The notes under the pieces: model-generated
What the model saw: the letters and a program-made list of their open reading frames with translations, nothing else
Databases searched by the model: none
What the model was told of the DNA's origin: nothing
Source: Cercophora sp. LCS_1
Lineage: Eukaryota; Ascomycota; Sordariomycetes; Sordariales; Lasiosphaeriaceae
DNA: 64,000 bases
Reading direction: 5' to 3'
NCBI GenBank assembly: GCA_036250225.1
Contig: JAPZLL010000038.1
Coordinates: 124,001-188,000, forward strand
Made by a program: the position numbers and the translations under genes
Shown here: positions 23,069-33,653 of the stretch, piece after piece
Numbering within the stretch: position 1 is the stretch's first letter
How the letters are laid out: every line of letters begins with the position of its first letter

Positions 23069-23773
23069 ATTCATACATGGCCTTGACTCGCCCTGGTCGA
23101 GTACATTTTTGGCATTAGTTGTTTTTGGAACTTGGGGGCAAGGTGGTACGGAAACTCAGTTTACACAAGTCCATTGCACGCTCCCCAACGGAGAGAGCAC
23201 ATTCGAAATGTGTTATGTTTACAGAATATTGTCGCATGAAATCCATTACTAAATTGAAGAAAGGGGTGGACGAGTTACGCAGTGCTGTGATCCGGTCTTG
23301 GGTACACTACCCGGAGTTGAATGCTTGAAACTGATACCAAGTTTGACCCGAGCAGCAAGGTTCTGTATCCCTTCTCATTTCGAGCTCTGCTGTAGCCTGC
23401 TGTGTGAATGGTGCCAGGGTTTGTTGGACAGTCCGCACTGCAAAACGCCTCTAGTCGCCCCTTGTGGTCTCACCCGCAAGTATAATTCCTTGAACACTTG
23501 TTTTGGATGTCATATTTCGGGACTATCAGAGAGTGCTATTAGATGCCGGAGTGAGTCTCTCCTTTACAGACAAAGATGTCTCCTAATTCGTTGACGCGCA
23601 GTTTTCTTCATCAGAGACTCGGTCATCTGTCAAGGTCTATCTCACCGCTACCTTGAAGATATAACCACGCCAAACATTACTGACTGTTGATTTCCACGCC
23701 TCTTACATGCTCACTCAAGTGGTGAAGTTCAAATCTATCAACCTCGCTACGATGTCATTGCTGTGTAAAAGAA
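23069..23773. other. Convergent 3' spacer
   Basis: Between the GH17 gene (plus) and the PLC-like gene (minus). Nothing gene-like was seen. Confidence 0.5.
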
Positions 23774-25915
23774 TTAGTCAAATCCTTTGGACAAGGGTAT
23801 ACACAGTGACATTGCGAAGTGGTTGAGGAGCACTGCCGTCATAATGTATGAGGCTGAAGAGGAGGTGTAGACAAGAAAAAAAAAGCTCACCCACCTTTGT
23901 GGCAACTCTGGATAGTCTAGATTCACGATTCCAAGTCGTGGATTTATCCTCTTGTCCACACCATTTACCACCAACCCAGGCAGGGTCTCGGCCAAGAACT
24001 CCCTTGTCACCGTGTTCATACCGTTGACCCATTTCCGTTTCCAGTTCGAGTGGGCGCCAACAGCGATCCACTTGGCCTCGGCGATTTCGCCGTGCTCAAC
24101 TGGGTCGCCCACGGCCGAGCAAAAGTTGATGTACCAGTCTTGACCCTCGTCGGCGTGGTCGGGCCGTTCGTCACCTCCGCTAACGGCGTGGACCATTAGA
24201 TTGCTGACGAAATCGCTCTTTGCGGATACTAGATCTGCCAGGGCGATTCTCTCGGCGAACTTCCATTTGTCTTGGATTCGGATGCGTACCCCGGCCGGGG
24301 TCGTGATTGTGAAGCTGGGGCTGTCGTCGATCCATTCACTCAGGTCAATGCCTATTCTCTGCGTGGACGGTATGGCTTCGTCGCCGGCGTAGCGACGAAG
24401 GAGCACGGCTTTTCCGCGGACTTGGCCGAGCCAGGGTGTTGCGCTTCCTGTCCACCACTTTGATGTGCCGTCTGGGAGGGGCGGCATCGAGGTTATGGCT
24501 TGCTCCACGGCGAGGTAGAATGCGGAGGTGTCTTTGGGGGAAGGATCATCGTTGTTGATGGAGATAAGTACAGTTTCGCTTGGGTAGGCGCCAAGGAAAG
24601 TGAAGACCTGGTCCATGACGGTGGAGAATGAGAGGCGGAAAGGTAGACCCAGCGGAACACCGCCATGGTAGCAGTAGAGTTTCCCCGAACGATCGGTGCG
24701 GAGGCGGAGATCGAGGAAGCGGATGCCTAGGTGGAGTTGTTGGGGGATGGAGAGGTATTGGGTTCGCACAAAGGGAATGTTGCTGCGTGCACAGGAGTCG
24801 TGTGTGCCTGGGATGGTAATGTGGGAGAGGGGAAGGGATGAAGGAAGTTTTGGCATCCAGGCTGATAGGGAGTAGGGATGAAGCGAGCGAGAGTACCACA
24901 GGAGGTCGTGGGTTGGGGATGGGAATATGCAGTGGAGGCGGCCGTTGAGGATGGTGAGTTGAGGCGGAAGCGAGGCGATTTGTGGAGTTGCGTTTTGTGT
25001 GGTGATGACTTCCGGGTCTTGCCAATGGTCGTCGGTATAGGAGGAGACACAGACAGTATGTGTTTGGAATTCGGGCGATGGAGAGCGAGTGATGAAGCTG
25101 AGGAAAGCAAGGTCGCCATAGCTAGTGGCGGAAACGCCAAGGGCAGCACGTCCTGACGTATTGTCCTCGCAAGGAGACCATTTGGACTCGATATAGTCGT
25201 AGGAGTAGCACGCTATCTCGTGGGAATCGGGGGCCCGGCCGCATACAAGGTGAAGAGTGCCCCTGAGGACGAAGAGTGAAGGGATCCCATCGAATCTGTG
25301 ACCTGGGTCGGAAATCCGTGATGGCTCTGACCAGGCTCCAGTAGGTTTAGAGGCGGAGGTGGGATGTGAGGTTGAGTTGTTCCAGACGGCGTTGTATAGT
25401 TCGCCGTTGTTGATGAAGGTGAGGAACAGTTTGTTGTGAAAGGCTACAAGGCCAGGGCTCTGTTGAGTAACGAACCCAGCAATCGGCCCCAAAAACACCC
25501 AATTCAGCTCCTCTTCGTCGTCCCAAAGGAACTGAGCCATGTGTCCTGAATCCAAAACAAGAATGACATGGAGATGTCCGTTGAGGTTGGTAATAACCGG
25601 CTGCCCCGCCTGGGGGAACGGGGTCCGGGGGCCAAATTCGCCGTCGTTTCCATCTGCTATAGCATACCAAGTCCTCGACCCATCCAAGTCGGCCCAAACA
25701 CACCAGATTTGGCCGCGGTACGTGGCCACAGCCGGCACAGCACGGGATCGACCAAGTTCGTGAGCCTGCACAAGGCCCGACTCTGACGGCCCGTGAGGAA
25801 GCCACGTCATGATTACCGAGCAGCCGTTACCTGCCGAGTGGGAAGTGCGGAAGATGGTGGAGTGATAGAAGCTTGGACTTGAGTCAAGTTTGGGACAACG
25901 GTGTGCATGTATCAC
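23774..25915 (-). CDS. PI-PLC X-domain phosphodiesterase with N-terminal propeller-like repeats
   Basis: An open frame of 713 residues. Residues about 355-690 form a bacterial-type phosphatidylinositol-specific phospholipase C X domain: HITIPGTHDSC with the first catalytic His (about 372), RFLDLRLR, YCYHGG with the second His (about 417), TVLISINNDD, and LGIVNLDYPELPQR near the end. Residues about 60-345 contain five to six imperfect repeats of about 45-60 residues with a G-x-L/I-hydrophobic core (YRGQIWCVWAD, LNGHLHVILV, FHNKLFLTFI, LRGTLHLVCG, LNGRLHCIF), resembling a sialidase- or lectin-like beta-propeller. There is no signal peptide. Met36 (25810) is an alternative start. The 3' end is uncertain: a probable intron (donor AAAG/GTGGGT, acceptor TTCAG) would replace the last residues and stop at 23778. 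Such enzymes cleave phosphoinositides or GPI-like lipids; the substrate here is unknown. Confidence 0.85.
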   Translation of the reverse strand: MIHAHRCPKLDSSPSFYHSTIFRTSHSAGNGCSVIMTWLPHGPSESGLVQAHELGRSRAVPAVATYRGQIWCVWADLDGSRTWYAIADGNDGEFGPRTPFPQAGQPVITNLNGHLHVILVLDSGHMAQFLWDDEEELNWVFLGPIAGFVTQQSPGLVAFHNKLFLTFINNGELYNAVWNNSTSHPTSASKPTGAWSEPSRISDPGHRFDGIPSLFVLRGTLHLVCGRAPDSHEIACYSYDYIESKWSPCEDNTSGRAALGVSATSYGDLAFLSFITRSPSPEFQTHTVCVSSYTDDHWQDPEVITTQNATPQIASLPPQLTILNGRLHCIFPSPTHDLLWYSRSLHPYSLSAWMPKLPSSLPLSHITIPGTHDSCARSNIPFVRTQYLSIPQQLHLGIRFLDLRLRTDRSGKLYCYHGGVPLGLPFRLSFSTVMDQVFTFLGAYPSETVLISINNDDPSPKDTSAFYLAVEQAITSMPPLPDGTSKWWTGSATPWLGQVRGKAVLLRRYAGDEAIPSTQRIGIDLSEWIDDSPSFTITTPAGVRIRIQDKWKFAERIALADLVSAKSDFVSNLMVHAVSGGDERPDHADEGQDWYINFCSAVGDPVEHGEIAEAKWIAVGAHSNWKRKWVNGMNTVTREFLAETLPGLVVNGVDKRINPRLGIVNLDYPELPQRWVSFFFLVYTSSSASYIMTAVLLNHFAMSLCIPLSKGFD

Positions 25916-26862
25916 GTTGTTTGCCAGTGACTGTATGATGCGTCAGCGGGGAAATATGGCGGGGGAAACGGAAGTGGGGACTCCATCGTGACCAGAAGTT
26001 ATCACCCATCGTCATTTGCAATTTTTCTCCGTAGCCATCCCCATCATGTTGCGATCAGGGGTTTATGGCCCCAGACAAACCCCCCCGCCGAGCAGTTGAT
26101 CAGCTTTGAAGGTAAATAATAAGATCACGTCTGGAATGTGGCGACACGAAGGTTCTTACCGAGCACTGTTACCGCCTCAGGAATGATTACTGGGGTGAAC
26201 TCTATGCTGAAGCCAAGGATGGGATTATTGGAGGCGGTTCCGAACGCAGGTGAGGTTTCGGCTAGGTGCGGAGTGTCAAGGGTCGGGTGTTCAGTGGTCA
26301 TCGTCCTGATTCACGGCGGGAGGAATACTCAAGTTGAAGCTTTGAGCAAAGCTTCACTTTGCGACGTTTTCTTTTGGAATCCAGACGCACCCTGGGCAGC
26401 CCTAGAGTTGATGTGAGAGCTTCGGATTTTGAGAAGGGCGGGCGAGTGTCGCCTCATCCCGGTCCCCGGGTCAGTCCCTGAGGTCATATTCGGCTAATAC
26501 TGTGGTCGACGCTGCGGCGCACGTTTCAACCTAATACTGTTGCACGCCTAATCCAAGGCTGGACATGTGTTCTCAGGGCTGGATAGACATCCAAACATCA
26601 CCCATCAAAACTCCGTCCAATGTTGAATCCTCATCCTCGAACTGGGGTGTCGCCTGAAGCCATGCTCGATCCGATAAGGATAGCGTGTTCGTTCAGCCCT
26701 ACGGCATGCTTGGCGCGTCGCTTGCGCGCCGCCGATCCGGTCTGATAGTGACAGCGCTCCGCATCTCACGACACCAAATTTCAAGGCCCCTTTCCCACGT
26801 TTCCCGGAGCCTCCCCGCGCCATCGCTAGCTTTGCGGTCTCTACCAGCGTTTTTCCATCGCA
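25916..26862. other. Divergent spacer between PLC-like and ZIP genes
   Basis: It should hold both promoters. It contains the palindrome at 26336-26355 and two copies of CTAATACTGT about 37 bases apart near 26494 and 26531. No gene-like frame. Confidence 0.45.
26336..26355. repeat. Perfect palindrome GAAGCTTTG-AG-CAAAGCTTC
   Basis: 9-base arms with a 2-base spacer, about 510 bases upstream of the ZIP gene. The arm GCTTTG/CAAAGC is shared with the palindrome at 11595-11615. Confidence 0.7.
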
Positions 26863-28244
26863 ATGGGCATCTCAAAGGCCAATTGCGCCTTGCTGCTTCT
26901 CCTGTCAATCGGAGCTGTACAAGCATGGGCGAAGTCGGAGTCGACAACGGGGAATCCCTTTTCCTCCCTTGGCCTGGACGATCTGGATGAAAAGCTTCAA
27001 GTAGGCCTCAGGTTTTCTGGGTTTCGCCCCATTGTGCAAATGGCTAACCTGTCACTCGCAATAGCAATGCTCCGTTGTTCAAGATCTCAATCGGGTGAAG
27101 GCTGCCGAGCATGCTCACGCGAGCTCGTCCTTCGTTTCGCGCCTCTTTGGCATTCTTTTTCCCGGTAGCCCCGCTCTCAACGCCCTTCTCGCGACATTAT
27201 ACATCTCCGGACCGCCCAATTTTCTTCTAGCGCTATGCCCGACGAATATTGACCCGTCGTCGCTTTCGGTTATGGTGGCTTTTGCTGTTGGAGGTCTGCT
27301 GGGCGACACCCTCTTCCACCTTCTGCCCGAGATCTTTGTTGGCGAGGATGACCCCGACCGCGTTCGATTTGTGCTTGTCGAGCCCAATCGCAATCTTCTA
27401 CTCGGCCTCGCCATCATGGTTGGATTCCTGACGTTCGTGGCCATGGACAAGGGTCTGCGCATCGCGACGGGCGGTGGGGGACACGACCACGGTCATGCAC
27501 ACGGACACTCGCACGCTGATTCCTCCGTGTCTGACGGAAAATCAAGCGCTGTCGATATGCAGGGGCAAAAGGGCGCAGTTGCCAGCCGGAAAAAGGACAA
27601 GAAAAGCCCACAATCGGATGCCGCCAAGGAAAGCAAGGATATCAACCCCTCTGTCAAGTTGGGCGGCTTCCTCAACCTCATGTGCGTATATTCTTTATCT
27701 TACTTGGCGAATGCTTCTCCAGCCGAGCTAAGCGCTAATATTCCGCAGCGCCGACTTTACCCATAACATAACAGATGGTCTTGCCATGTCGGCTTCCTTC
27801 TACGCCTCGCCCACTATTGGTGCTACCACAACAGTCGCCGTCTTCTTCCACGAGATCCCGCATGAGGTGGGGGATTTTGCGCTGTTGGTGCAATCTGGCT
27901 TCACCAAGCGGCAGGCCATGGGTGCACAGTTTGTCACCGCTATCGGTGCCCTGCTCGGAACATTGATTGGTATTGCCATTCAAGAGCTGGGCGGCAGCGC
28001 TAGCAACGGCAACGAAGGGACCGTGGGCATGACAGGGGGCATTTGGGGCACAAGCCTAACTTGGGGAGACATGCTTCTGCCATTCACTGCGGGGACGTTC
28101 CTCTATGTCGGTACCGTGGCTGTCATACCTGAGCTGTTGGAGACTGGCCCCAACAAAGCAGTTGAGCTCCGCAAGACACTGGTACAGTTTGGTGCCATTG
28201 CGGTGGGTGCAGGAATTATGTTGTACATCAGCTGGCACGAGTAA
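26863..28244 (+). CDS. ZIP family zinc transporter, LZT subfamily (ZIP7/Yke4-like)
   Basis: Three exons (26863-27000, 27065-27681, 27749-28244) give 416 residues; the introns are 64 and 67 bases. The N-terminus is a signal peptide (NCALLLLLSIGAVQAWA). Membrane helices follow from about residue 75. A cytosolic loop carries a His-rich zinc-binding run (HDHGHAHGHSHAD) and a Lys/Ser-rich segment. The pore motifs are HNITDGLAM (H257, D261) in helix IV and FFHEIPHEVGDF (H286, E287, H290, E291) in helix V. The HEIPHEVGDF form is the hallmark of the LZT branch, whose members move zinc out of the ER or Golgi into the cytosol. An ER/Golgi location is inferred from this subfamily and the signal peptide. 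The intron between LNLI and ADFTHN splits the first pore motif region. Confidence 0.93.
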
Positions 28245-30782
28245 ATGACCCAAGATCGAGGTTGTCGGATGCCAATATATGGGGGTGTGACAACATGAGC
28301 TGTCCGATGTTGTTTTACAGAAGATTATCTTTGGCAATTTTAGGTTTCATGCCGAGCAGAAACTGGGTAGAATTATGTGAGATTTGCTTGACCACGATTA
28401 GCGGGCAAGGCTATGGACTCCCAGGGCATATTTGGTAGAGTTGTTGGTCAGGTTCGTCAGTCGCGTTGGTAATCCGAATCTCAGATGCCCAGCCTCGCCG
28501 AGTTGAGTCCAATATGTGCACGCATGGCTGTTTCATCGCAAGGCGACACTGGGATCATTGCGACAGATTCAGCTTGTATTGCGAGCCGCACTTTAATCCC
28601 ACTGCCTCCAATCGCAAGCATGTATGACGCGGTGAATGATGTGTGAGTTGCTGGGAAAACTCGAGGAACACAGCCTGTTGGATTATAAATCTGCGGATGA
28701 CAAGCCTAGATGCCTGGGTGAGGCACAAAGCTCACTGCAACCTAGGCACGGCAGATCATGTCCAAGCTTTGGTCCGTCTGAGTCATGCCGGAGATCCTAC
28801 ACAGTACGCAAGGGCCCCACATTTTCTTCTTATTCCCGCCAAGCAAGGATGTTTTGTTTCTGGGACGGGGCCGTGTGGAGAAACTCAACGACATGCTGTC
28901 GAGCGAAAGGCGCAACAGACGAGGCACACGGTGCCATCCTGTTGGAGTTGCCTCCTGGCTTGTGTGATAGCTGCGGCAGCTGGACGCGGCTTGTTAGGGC
29001 CAATGCGACGCAAAAATAATCGCACAGTGTTCTTCGAGCAATATGTTTGTCAGAGGTGGGGATGGACACATCTGAACACCAAGTGCGTGACAACCTGGTG
29101 ACCCCTTTCGTTGTGTAAAAGCAGTTCATCGCGAGCTTATCAGAACGAGGGTATTTTGCCTCGCGGGTAATGGGTGGATAAGCACCCCACAGAGTTGGAG
29201 GTTCCAGATGTTCGGGCCGTGTCCTGGGCGCGTGCTTAGCGGGTCTGCTCTGGAGGCCGGTAGCCGTGATGACTCCGTGGACCGAAAACCTGGTAGTCTG
29301 TAAGTTGATACTCCGGCATCGTGTAATTTACGATTCGCCGCATCAATTTGCCCAAAAGGACCAAGTGATCAAGGCGCTGGGTTGTTGCCCAGATCGCTGG
29401 GTTCGTGCTTCGGGCCTCGCGCTTGGCTTCGGGGAGAGCGAATGTCCATGCTTGGCGGGAAGAAAATGTGTAAGTGCTCGACGCGATCAATGACCAAGTT
29501 GCTAGTACCGTTGGATTGCGCCATGCGTTTCTCCATCCATTATTATGTTTCATCGTTCAATTGGCACATTTCATTGGAACTTGTTGGTCATCCAATGCAA
29601 GCTTGAAAATTTCTTTCAGGCCGGGTGGTCAACCGGCTTCCGAAACCGGGGCTCTTCGTGTTGGAGACGGCCATTGTGTCCGTCGGTTGCGGATAGGGGC
29701 GGAGCTTCTACTTCAAGCGAATGACTGTTTAACATCCGCATTGGGCGCCAGGTTTGTCTAATTGGGCCTACCGCATGGACTTACTTTTGGACCGGCTGTT
29801 TCGGGTGGGCACACAGCTCTACGCGCAAAGGCGTACTCATGAGAACGAGCTGTGACGAAGCAGTATCCGAACGTATTGGCTCGGAGCCGGGAGGAGATAA
29901 TGCTCGGGGAAAGGGCGTTGCTTCGCAGGGCCTTGGATCTGCTGCGCACTGCTGGTGGTCGTGCTGCTTTCTTCGGGGTACCTGCAAGGAGCTACGATTC
30001 CGCTAGCGTTGCACACCCGCAGTGGTGTAGGGCGTGGATGGGGTCAATTCCTTGGCACATCAATCACGTCTTGCATGAGCTGCGAGGGACCGTCCAGGTT
30101 TTGGATGTTTCTCAGCTGACTGGATCGCCTGCTGCTTGAATGTTGAAGCTAGCAATGTTCTCGAATTGCATGCTCGGGCCAAGCAGACCCAAGAAAGCCC
30201 AGCTCTGCCCCACCTCTTGACGACGCTGCTGACACCCACTCACACGCATCCTCCCACACCCTTCACACCCTTCGCTCTACATGCCGCCAAGAGCCGTCCC
30301 ACGATGAGCCCAAGTCCATTCCGGGTCCGCGCAGCGACCACGATGAACAGCCTCGAAAGGGGGGGGGGGGCACAACATGGGCCCAGAGCGAGCACATCCT
30401 GGCGTCATTCTTCTGGCCCGTCGCTTTGTAATGACTCAAAGAGCCGCTTTTCTTTATTTTCCTCCGCCCTTTGACGGCCCGGGATCGTCGAGGCTGTCAT
30501 ACTAGAGACTATAAGACGGTTTGGGAATCCTCGTCCACCAGCCACGGGACTACTGACACTATCACATCACATCCACACCACGCCAGGAACAACGCGCCCG
30601 ACGCCGTTGGCAACGCTCGCCCACTTGGCACGGAACTCTTCAACCGGATACCCGCCCAAATATCTCCCTCATTGTCTCTCTTCTTTCTCTGAGCTTTTGG
30701 GTCATCCTCGCCGGTTTGGTCAGGCCGGTTTTGGCGCACTTTTTTTCCGAGCCAAATTCGAGGAGGGTGCGAGTCAACAAGC
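28245..30782. other. Long spacer before the arrestin gene
   Basis: 2.5 kb without a convincing gene. The minus frame 29236-29553 has a protein-like C-terminal half but no recognisable domain. The right third (about 30200-30780) is C-rich with a 12-base G run and is probably promoter and leader of the arrestin-domain gene. Confidence 0.4.
30359..30370 (+). repeat. Poly-G run of 12
   Basis: Uninterrupted G12, about 410 bases upstream of the arrestin-domain start codon. A similar G10 run is at 42166-42175. Confidence 0.9.
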
Positions 30783-32267
30783 ATGTCCATCGCACTTCTA
30801 CAAAACATGAGCGACGCTTCCAACGCCATGGCATCCAGCCTGAGTGACAGGGGTAATCCGTCAATTATGCCCTACCAAAAATCACAAATCGACATCAACC
30901 TGAGCAACCATTACAGGACAAAGATTTATACGTCTTCCTCGCCAGTTACGGGCAATGTCACCATCACCACCAAGCGAGATGTCCGCTTCGATTCGGTGCA
31001 GATCCTCTTGATGGGACACACCAAGACGAGAATCGATGGCGTTAACTCGCCCCACGAGGTCACCCATACGTTTCTTAAAATGGTGATGCCTGTCCCTGAG
31101 TCGGCCTATCCAGTACCACGGGTCCTCGAGCCAGGGAACACCTTTACCGTCCCATTCAACTTCGTGATTCCCAACCAGCTTACCATCAACGCCTGCAACC
31201 ACAAGATGCAATCCGATCGACTTCAAGACCACCACGTCCTCCTCCCGCCAACAATGGGCCGCTGGGGAAAGGACGACATGTCCCCGGATATGGCTCGTGT
31301 TGAATATGTGATCAAGGCTCGGGTGCTGCGCCAGGATGAAGTTGGGGAAAAGAATGTGAGGGTCATGGAAACTTGTCAATCGATTCATGTCCTCCCAGCA
31401 TCCGCCGAAGAGCCCCCATTGAATATCACCGACCAGGATCGACTCTACGCGATGCGGAAGACGAAGAGTGTCCGCAAGAACATCTTATCCTCCAAACTCG
31501 GCCACTTAACAGCGGAGGCGGCACAACCGACCCCGGCCGTGATCCGAGCGGATGCTCTTCAACTCGTTTCTCCTCCAACAACTCAAGTCCTTCTGAACTT
31601 TGAGCCTACCTCGGCTGATGTTGTGCCGCCCAAGATCACAGGGATTTCTGGGAAGATCACCGCCCACACATTTTATAGCTCTGGCACCATCGAAAGTTTT
31701 CCAAACCTTGGCGAATGGAGTCAGCAGTTTGTGGTCGAGAGGCGAGGGGCATACGCTACCTCGGTGTCCCTTCCGCAAGTCCCGACTCCCAAGGTTCGCT
31801 GGTCACAACACCTCAATGCGAGTCCAAGGCGAGATTCTGGCTACGCGAGCGACAACAACGAGCAGTCGGACTCAGCGAGCAGCAGCGGGTCAAAGACAAA
31901 AACGAAGCACCGTCGTCAGCCCTCCCGACCGACTTCGCTATCACCCAACTACCACACAGCCTCTGTGCAGATTCCAGTCAGCTTGCCGGTTGATAAGAAA
32001 ACATTTATTCCCACATTCCACTCGTGCATTGCATCACGGGTGTACACGATGCAGCTATCGCTTCACGTGAGCGTTGGGTCTGCAACTAGCACCGTTACGC
32101 TGACGGTACCACTGCAGATCGCAGTGGAGGCGGAGTTGGGACCTTCCCCTGAACCAGCACTGCCGAGCTTTGAGGAAGCCGAGGCGGATGCCCACATGAG
32201 ACCTCGTGTCTTGGCAGTGCCGGACGAGCAGTTCAGGGAGAATAGCGTCCTTCCTGGGTACGCATAA
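30783..32267 (+). CDS. Arrestin-domain (ART-like) trafficking adaptor
   Basis: A single exon of 494 residues. The N-terminal arrestin fold is visible as beta-strand segments: IDINLSNHYRTKIYTSSSPVTGNVTI at about residues 36-60, FDSVQILLMGHTKTRI, and the family-typical GNTFTVPFNFVIPNQL. The C-terminal arrestin part includes SVQIPVSLPVDKKTFIPTFHSCIASRVYTM and TVTLTVPLQIAVE. A Ser/Lys/Arg-rich disordered loop (about 345-395) lies between strands. The protein ends in LPGYA, an LPxY-type motif of the kind that binds WW domains of Rsp5/Nedd4 ubiquitin ligases. Fungal arrestins recruit that ligase to plasma-membrane transporters and receptors for endocytosis; this role is inferred. A second ATG at 30810 is possible. 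I cannot assign it to a named yeast ART. Confidence 0.85.
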   Translation: MSIALLQNMSDASNAMASSLSDRGNPSIMPYQKSQIDINLSNHYRTKIYTSSSPVTGNVTITTKRDVRFDSVQILLMGHTKTRIDGVNSPHEVTHTFLKMVMPVPESAYPVPRVLEPGNTFTVPFNFVIPNQLTINACNHKMQSDRLQDHHVLLPPTMGRWGKDDMSPDMARVEYVIKARVLRQDEVGEKNVRVMETCQSIHVLPASAEEPPLNITDQDRLYAMRKTKSVRKNILSSKLGHLTAEAAQPTPAVIRADALQLVSPPTTQVLLNFEPTSADVVPPKITGISGKITAHTFYSSGTIESFPNLGEWSQQFVVERRGAYATSVSLPQVPTPKVRWSQHLNASPRRDSGYASDNNEQSDSASSSGSKTKTKHRRQPSRPTSLSPNYHTASVQIPVSLPVDKKTFIPTFHSCIASRVYTMQLSLHVSVGSATSTVTLTVPLQIAVEAELGPSPEPALPSFEEAEADAHMRPRVLAVPDEQFRENSVLPGYA

Positions 32268-33653
32268 GGACCATGAGTTCCCTGAATTCAGTATCATTCG
32301 CAATATATGTTGTTTTGGAGTTTGGGGTTTCTGTTCAAGCTGAGAAAGGGCAACAAAACTGGAACGGGGATACGACTGGGGTCATGATTTCAACATCAGG
32401 GTTTCAATTATGGATACCACATTCTTGGATATATTTACTTCTATTTTAATGCCTTTTCCTTTTCGCCGTAGATTTGGGAGTGGGTTGCATACTGTTACCA
32501 ACGGAGGCATGGCTGGTGATACCCAACTCGACATGAGAATACGAAGATTTAGAACGCTTTGAGGAGAAATGCTATTGCTTGTGACCTTGAAGATTTCTCT
32601 TCCTCCCTGTTCTAAGGGATTTATTACACGATTGAATTGACGGACACCACGGATGATCTTACTGTTGACTGCGAGGTGCTGAGTGACAACGAGTATCCCT
32701 GGAATGCAGGTGAGTGGGCGCATAGTAGGTACGCTGGCACTTATGTGGGCGATAGAAGAATGAACCATGCAACATGGCTGGCTCCACCTGAGGCGGCTCT
32801 GCTGAGTGGGCGTCTGATCAAAACTCCTTGGCTTGGATTCCCAAGGTCCCTCCATGACGTTCAACGACCGGAATGTCTTCACAAGGTCTTGGGATTTCTT
32901 CATGTACCGTACAAGAGTTGAATGAACACATGAAAATGAAAGAACCCACCAGAGGGTAACGGAAGATACAACATAGAACTCTCAAATCCACAGCCTTATC
33001 GAGGGGCGATGAATCAAGTTCAATGTGACCAGGAGGGTTTTCATCTTGATGTTGGTTGATGATGATGGGGCCTATCGATAAGAGGTATTGGCAGGGGTGC
33101 AACCCGGCTAAATTTAGCGGCTCGGAACGATCGGTTTATAGGGGCACATTCCGTCGCGGGCGACGCTAGTCGGGTCGAGGCTTGAAGCCTCGATCGTCGA
33201 TTGACAGATCCCAGAATTAAACACTTGTTCAACCTTTTACCGAACAACCATACCTTTAACGCTATCAACTGGCTCATCCATCCAACTTTTTCTACTTCTC
33301 GATTGCAACCGGGCTGTTCCTGGCGCCGTAAACCCTTTTTTCACTCACGCTCGTTTCCCCGCCGACGCGTTCCACGCCCCGGCACTCGTGCCGATTCCGC
33401 TCGTTCTCTTCCCCGGATTTCCACCGTCGGCGCCGCCCCTCACCCTTCCCCTCTCCCCCCCACCACTGCGGTGGTTTCGGTGCCATACGTCGGTCAATTC
33501 ACCGACCCTTCGATAGGCAGTCCATTCTTCGTCGAACTCTTCGAGGGCCGCCCGTCGAACGGGTCGATCGTTTGGATGCCGTCCCACCACCAGCCTTGAA
33601 AAACAGGCCTGGGAGAAGATATCCCCCAAGCGAGACACCCAGTGTTTTTCACC
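32268..33653. other. Spacer before the TM9SF gene
   Basis: The minus frame 32382-32903 is 173 codons long but Ser-rich and unlike any family I know. The palindrome at 33175-33193 sits about 470 bases upstream of the TM9SF start. From about 33290 the plus strand is pyrimidine-rich, like a leader. Confidence 0.45.
33175..33193. repeat. Perfect palindrome TCGAGGCTT-G-AAGCCTCGA
   Basis: 9-base arms around a single G. The flanks CGACG (33161-33165) and CGTCG (33196-33200) extend the symmetry. It may be a binding site for a dimeric regulator or a cruciform; no evidence beyond symmetry. Confidence 0.6.

Noticed and set aside
29236..29553. A 105-codon minus frame
   Set aside because: The C-terminal part looks protein-like, but there is no domain, no neighbouring exon and no supporting signal.
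32382..32903. A 173-codon minus frame
   Set aside because: Length is notable for a less GC-rich spacer, but the sequence is Ser-rich with no family resemblance or start context.
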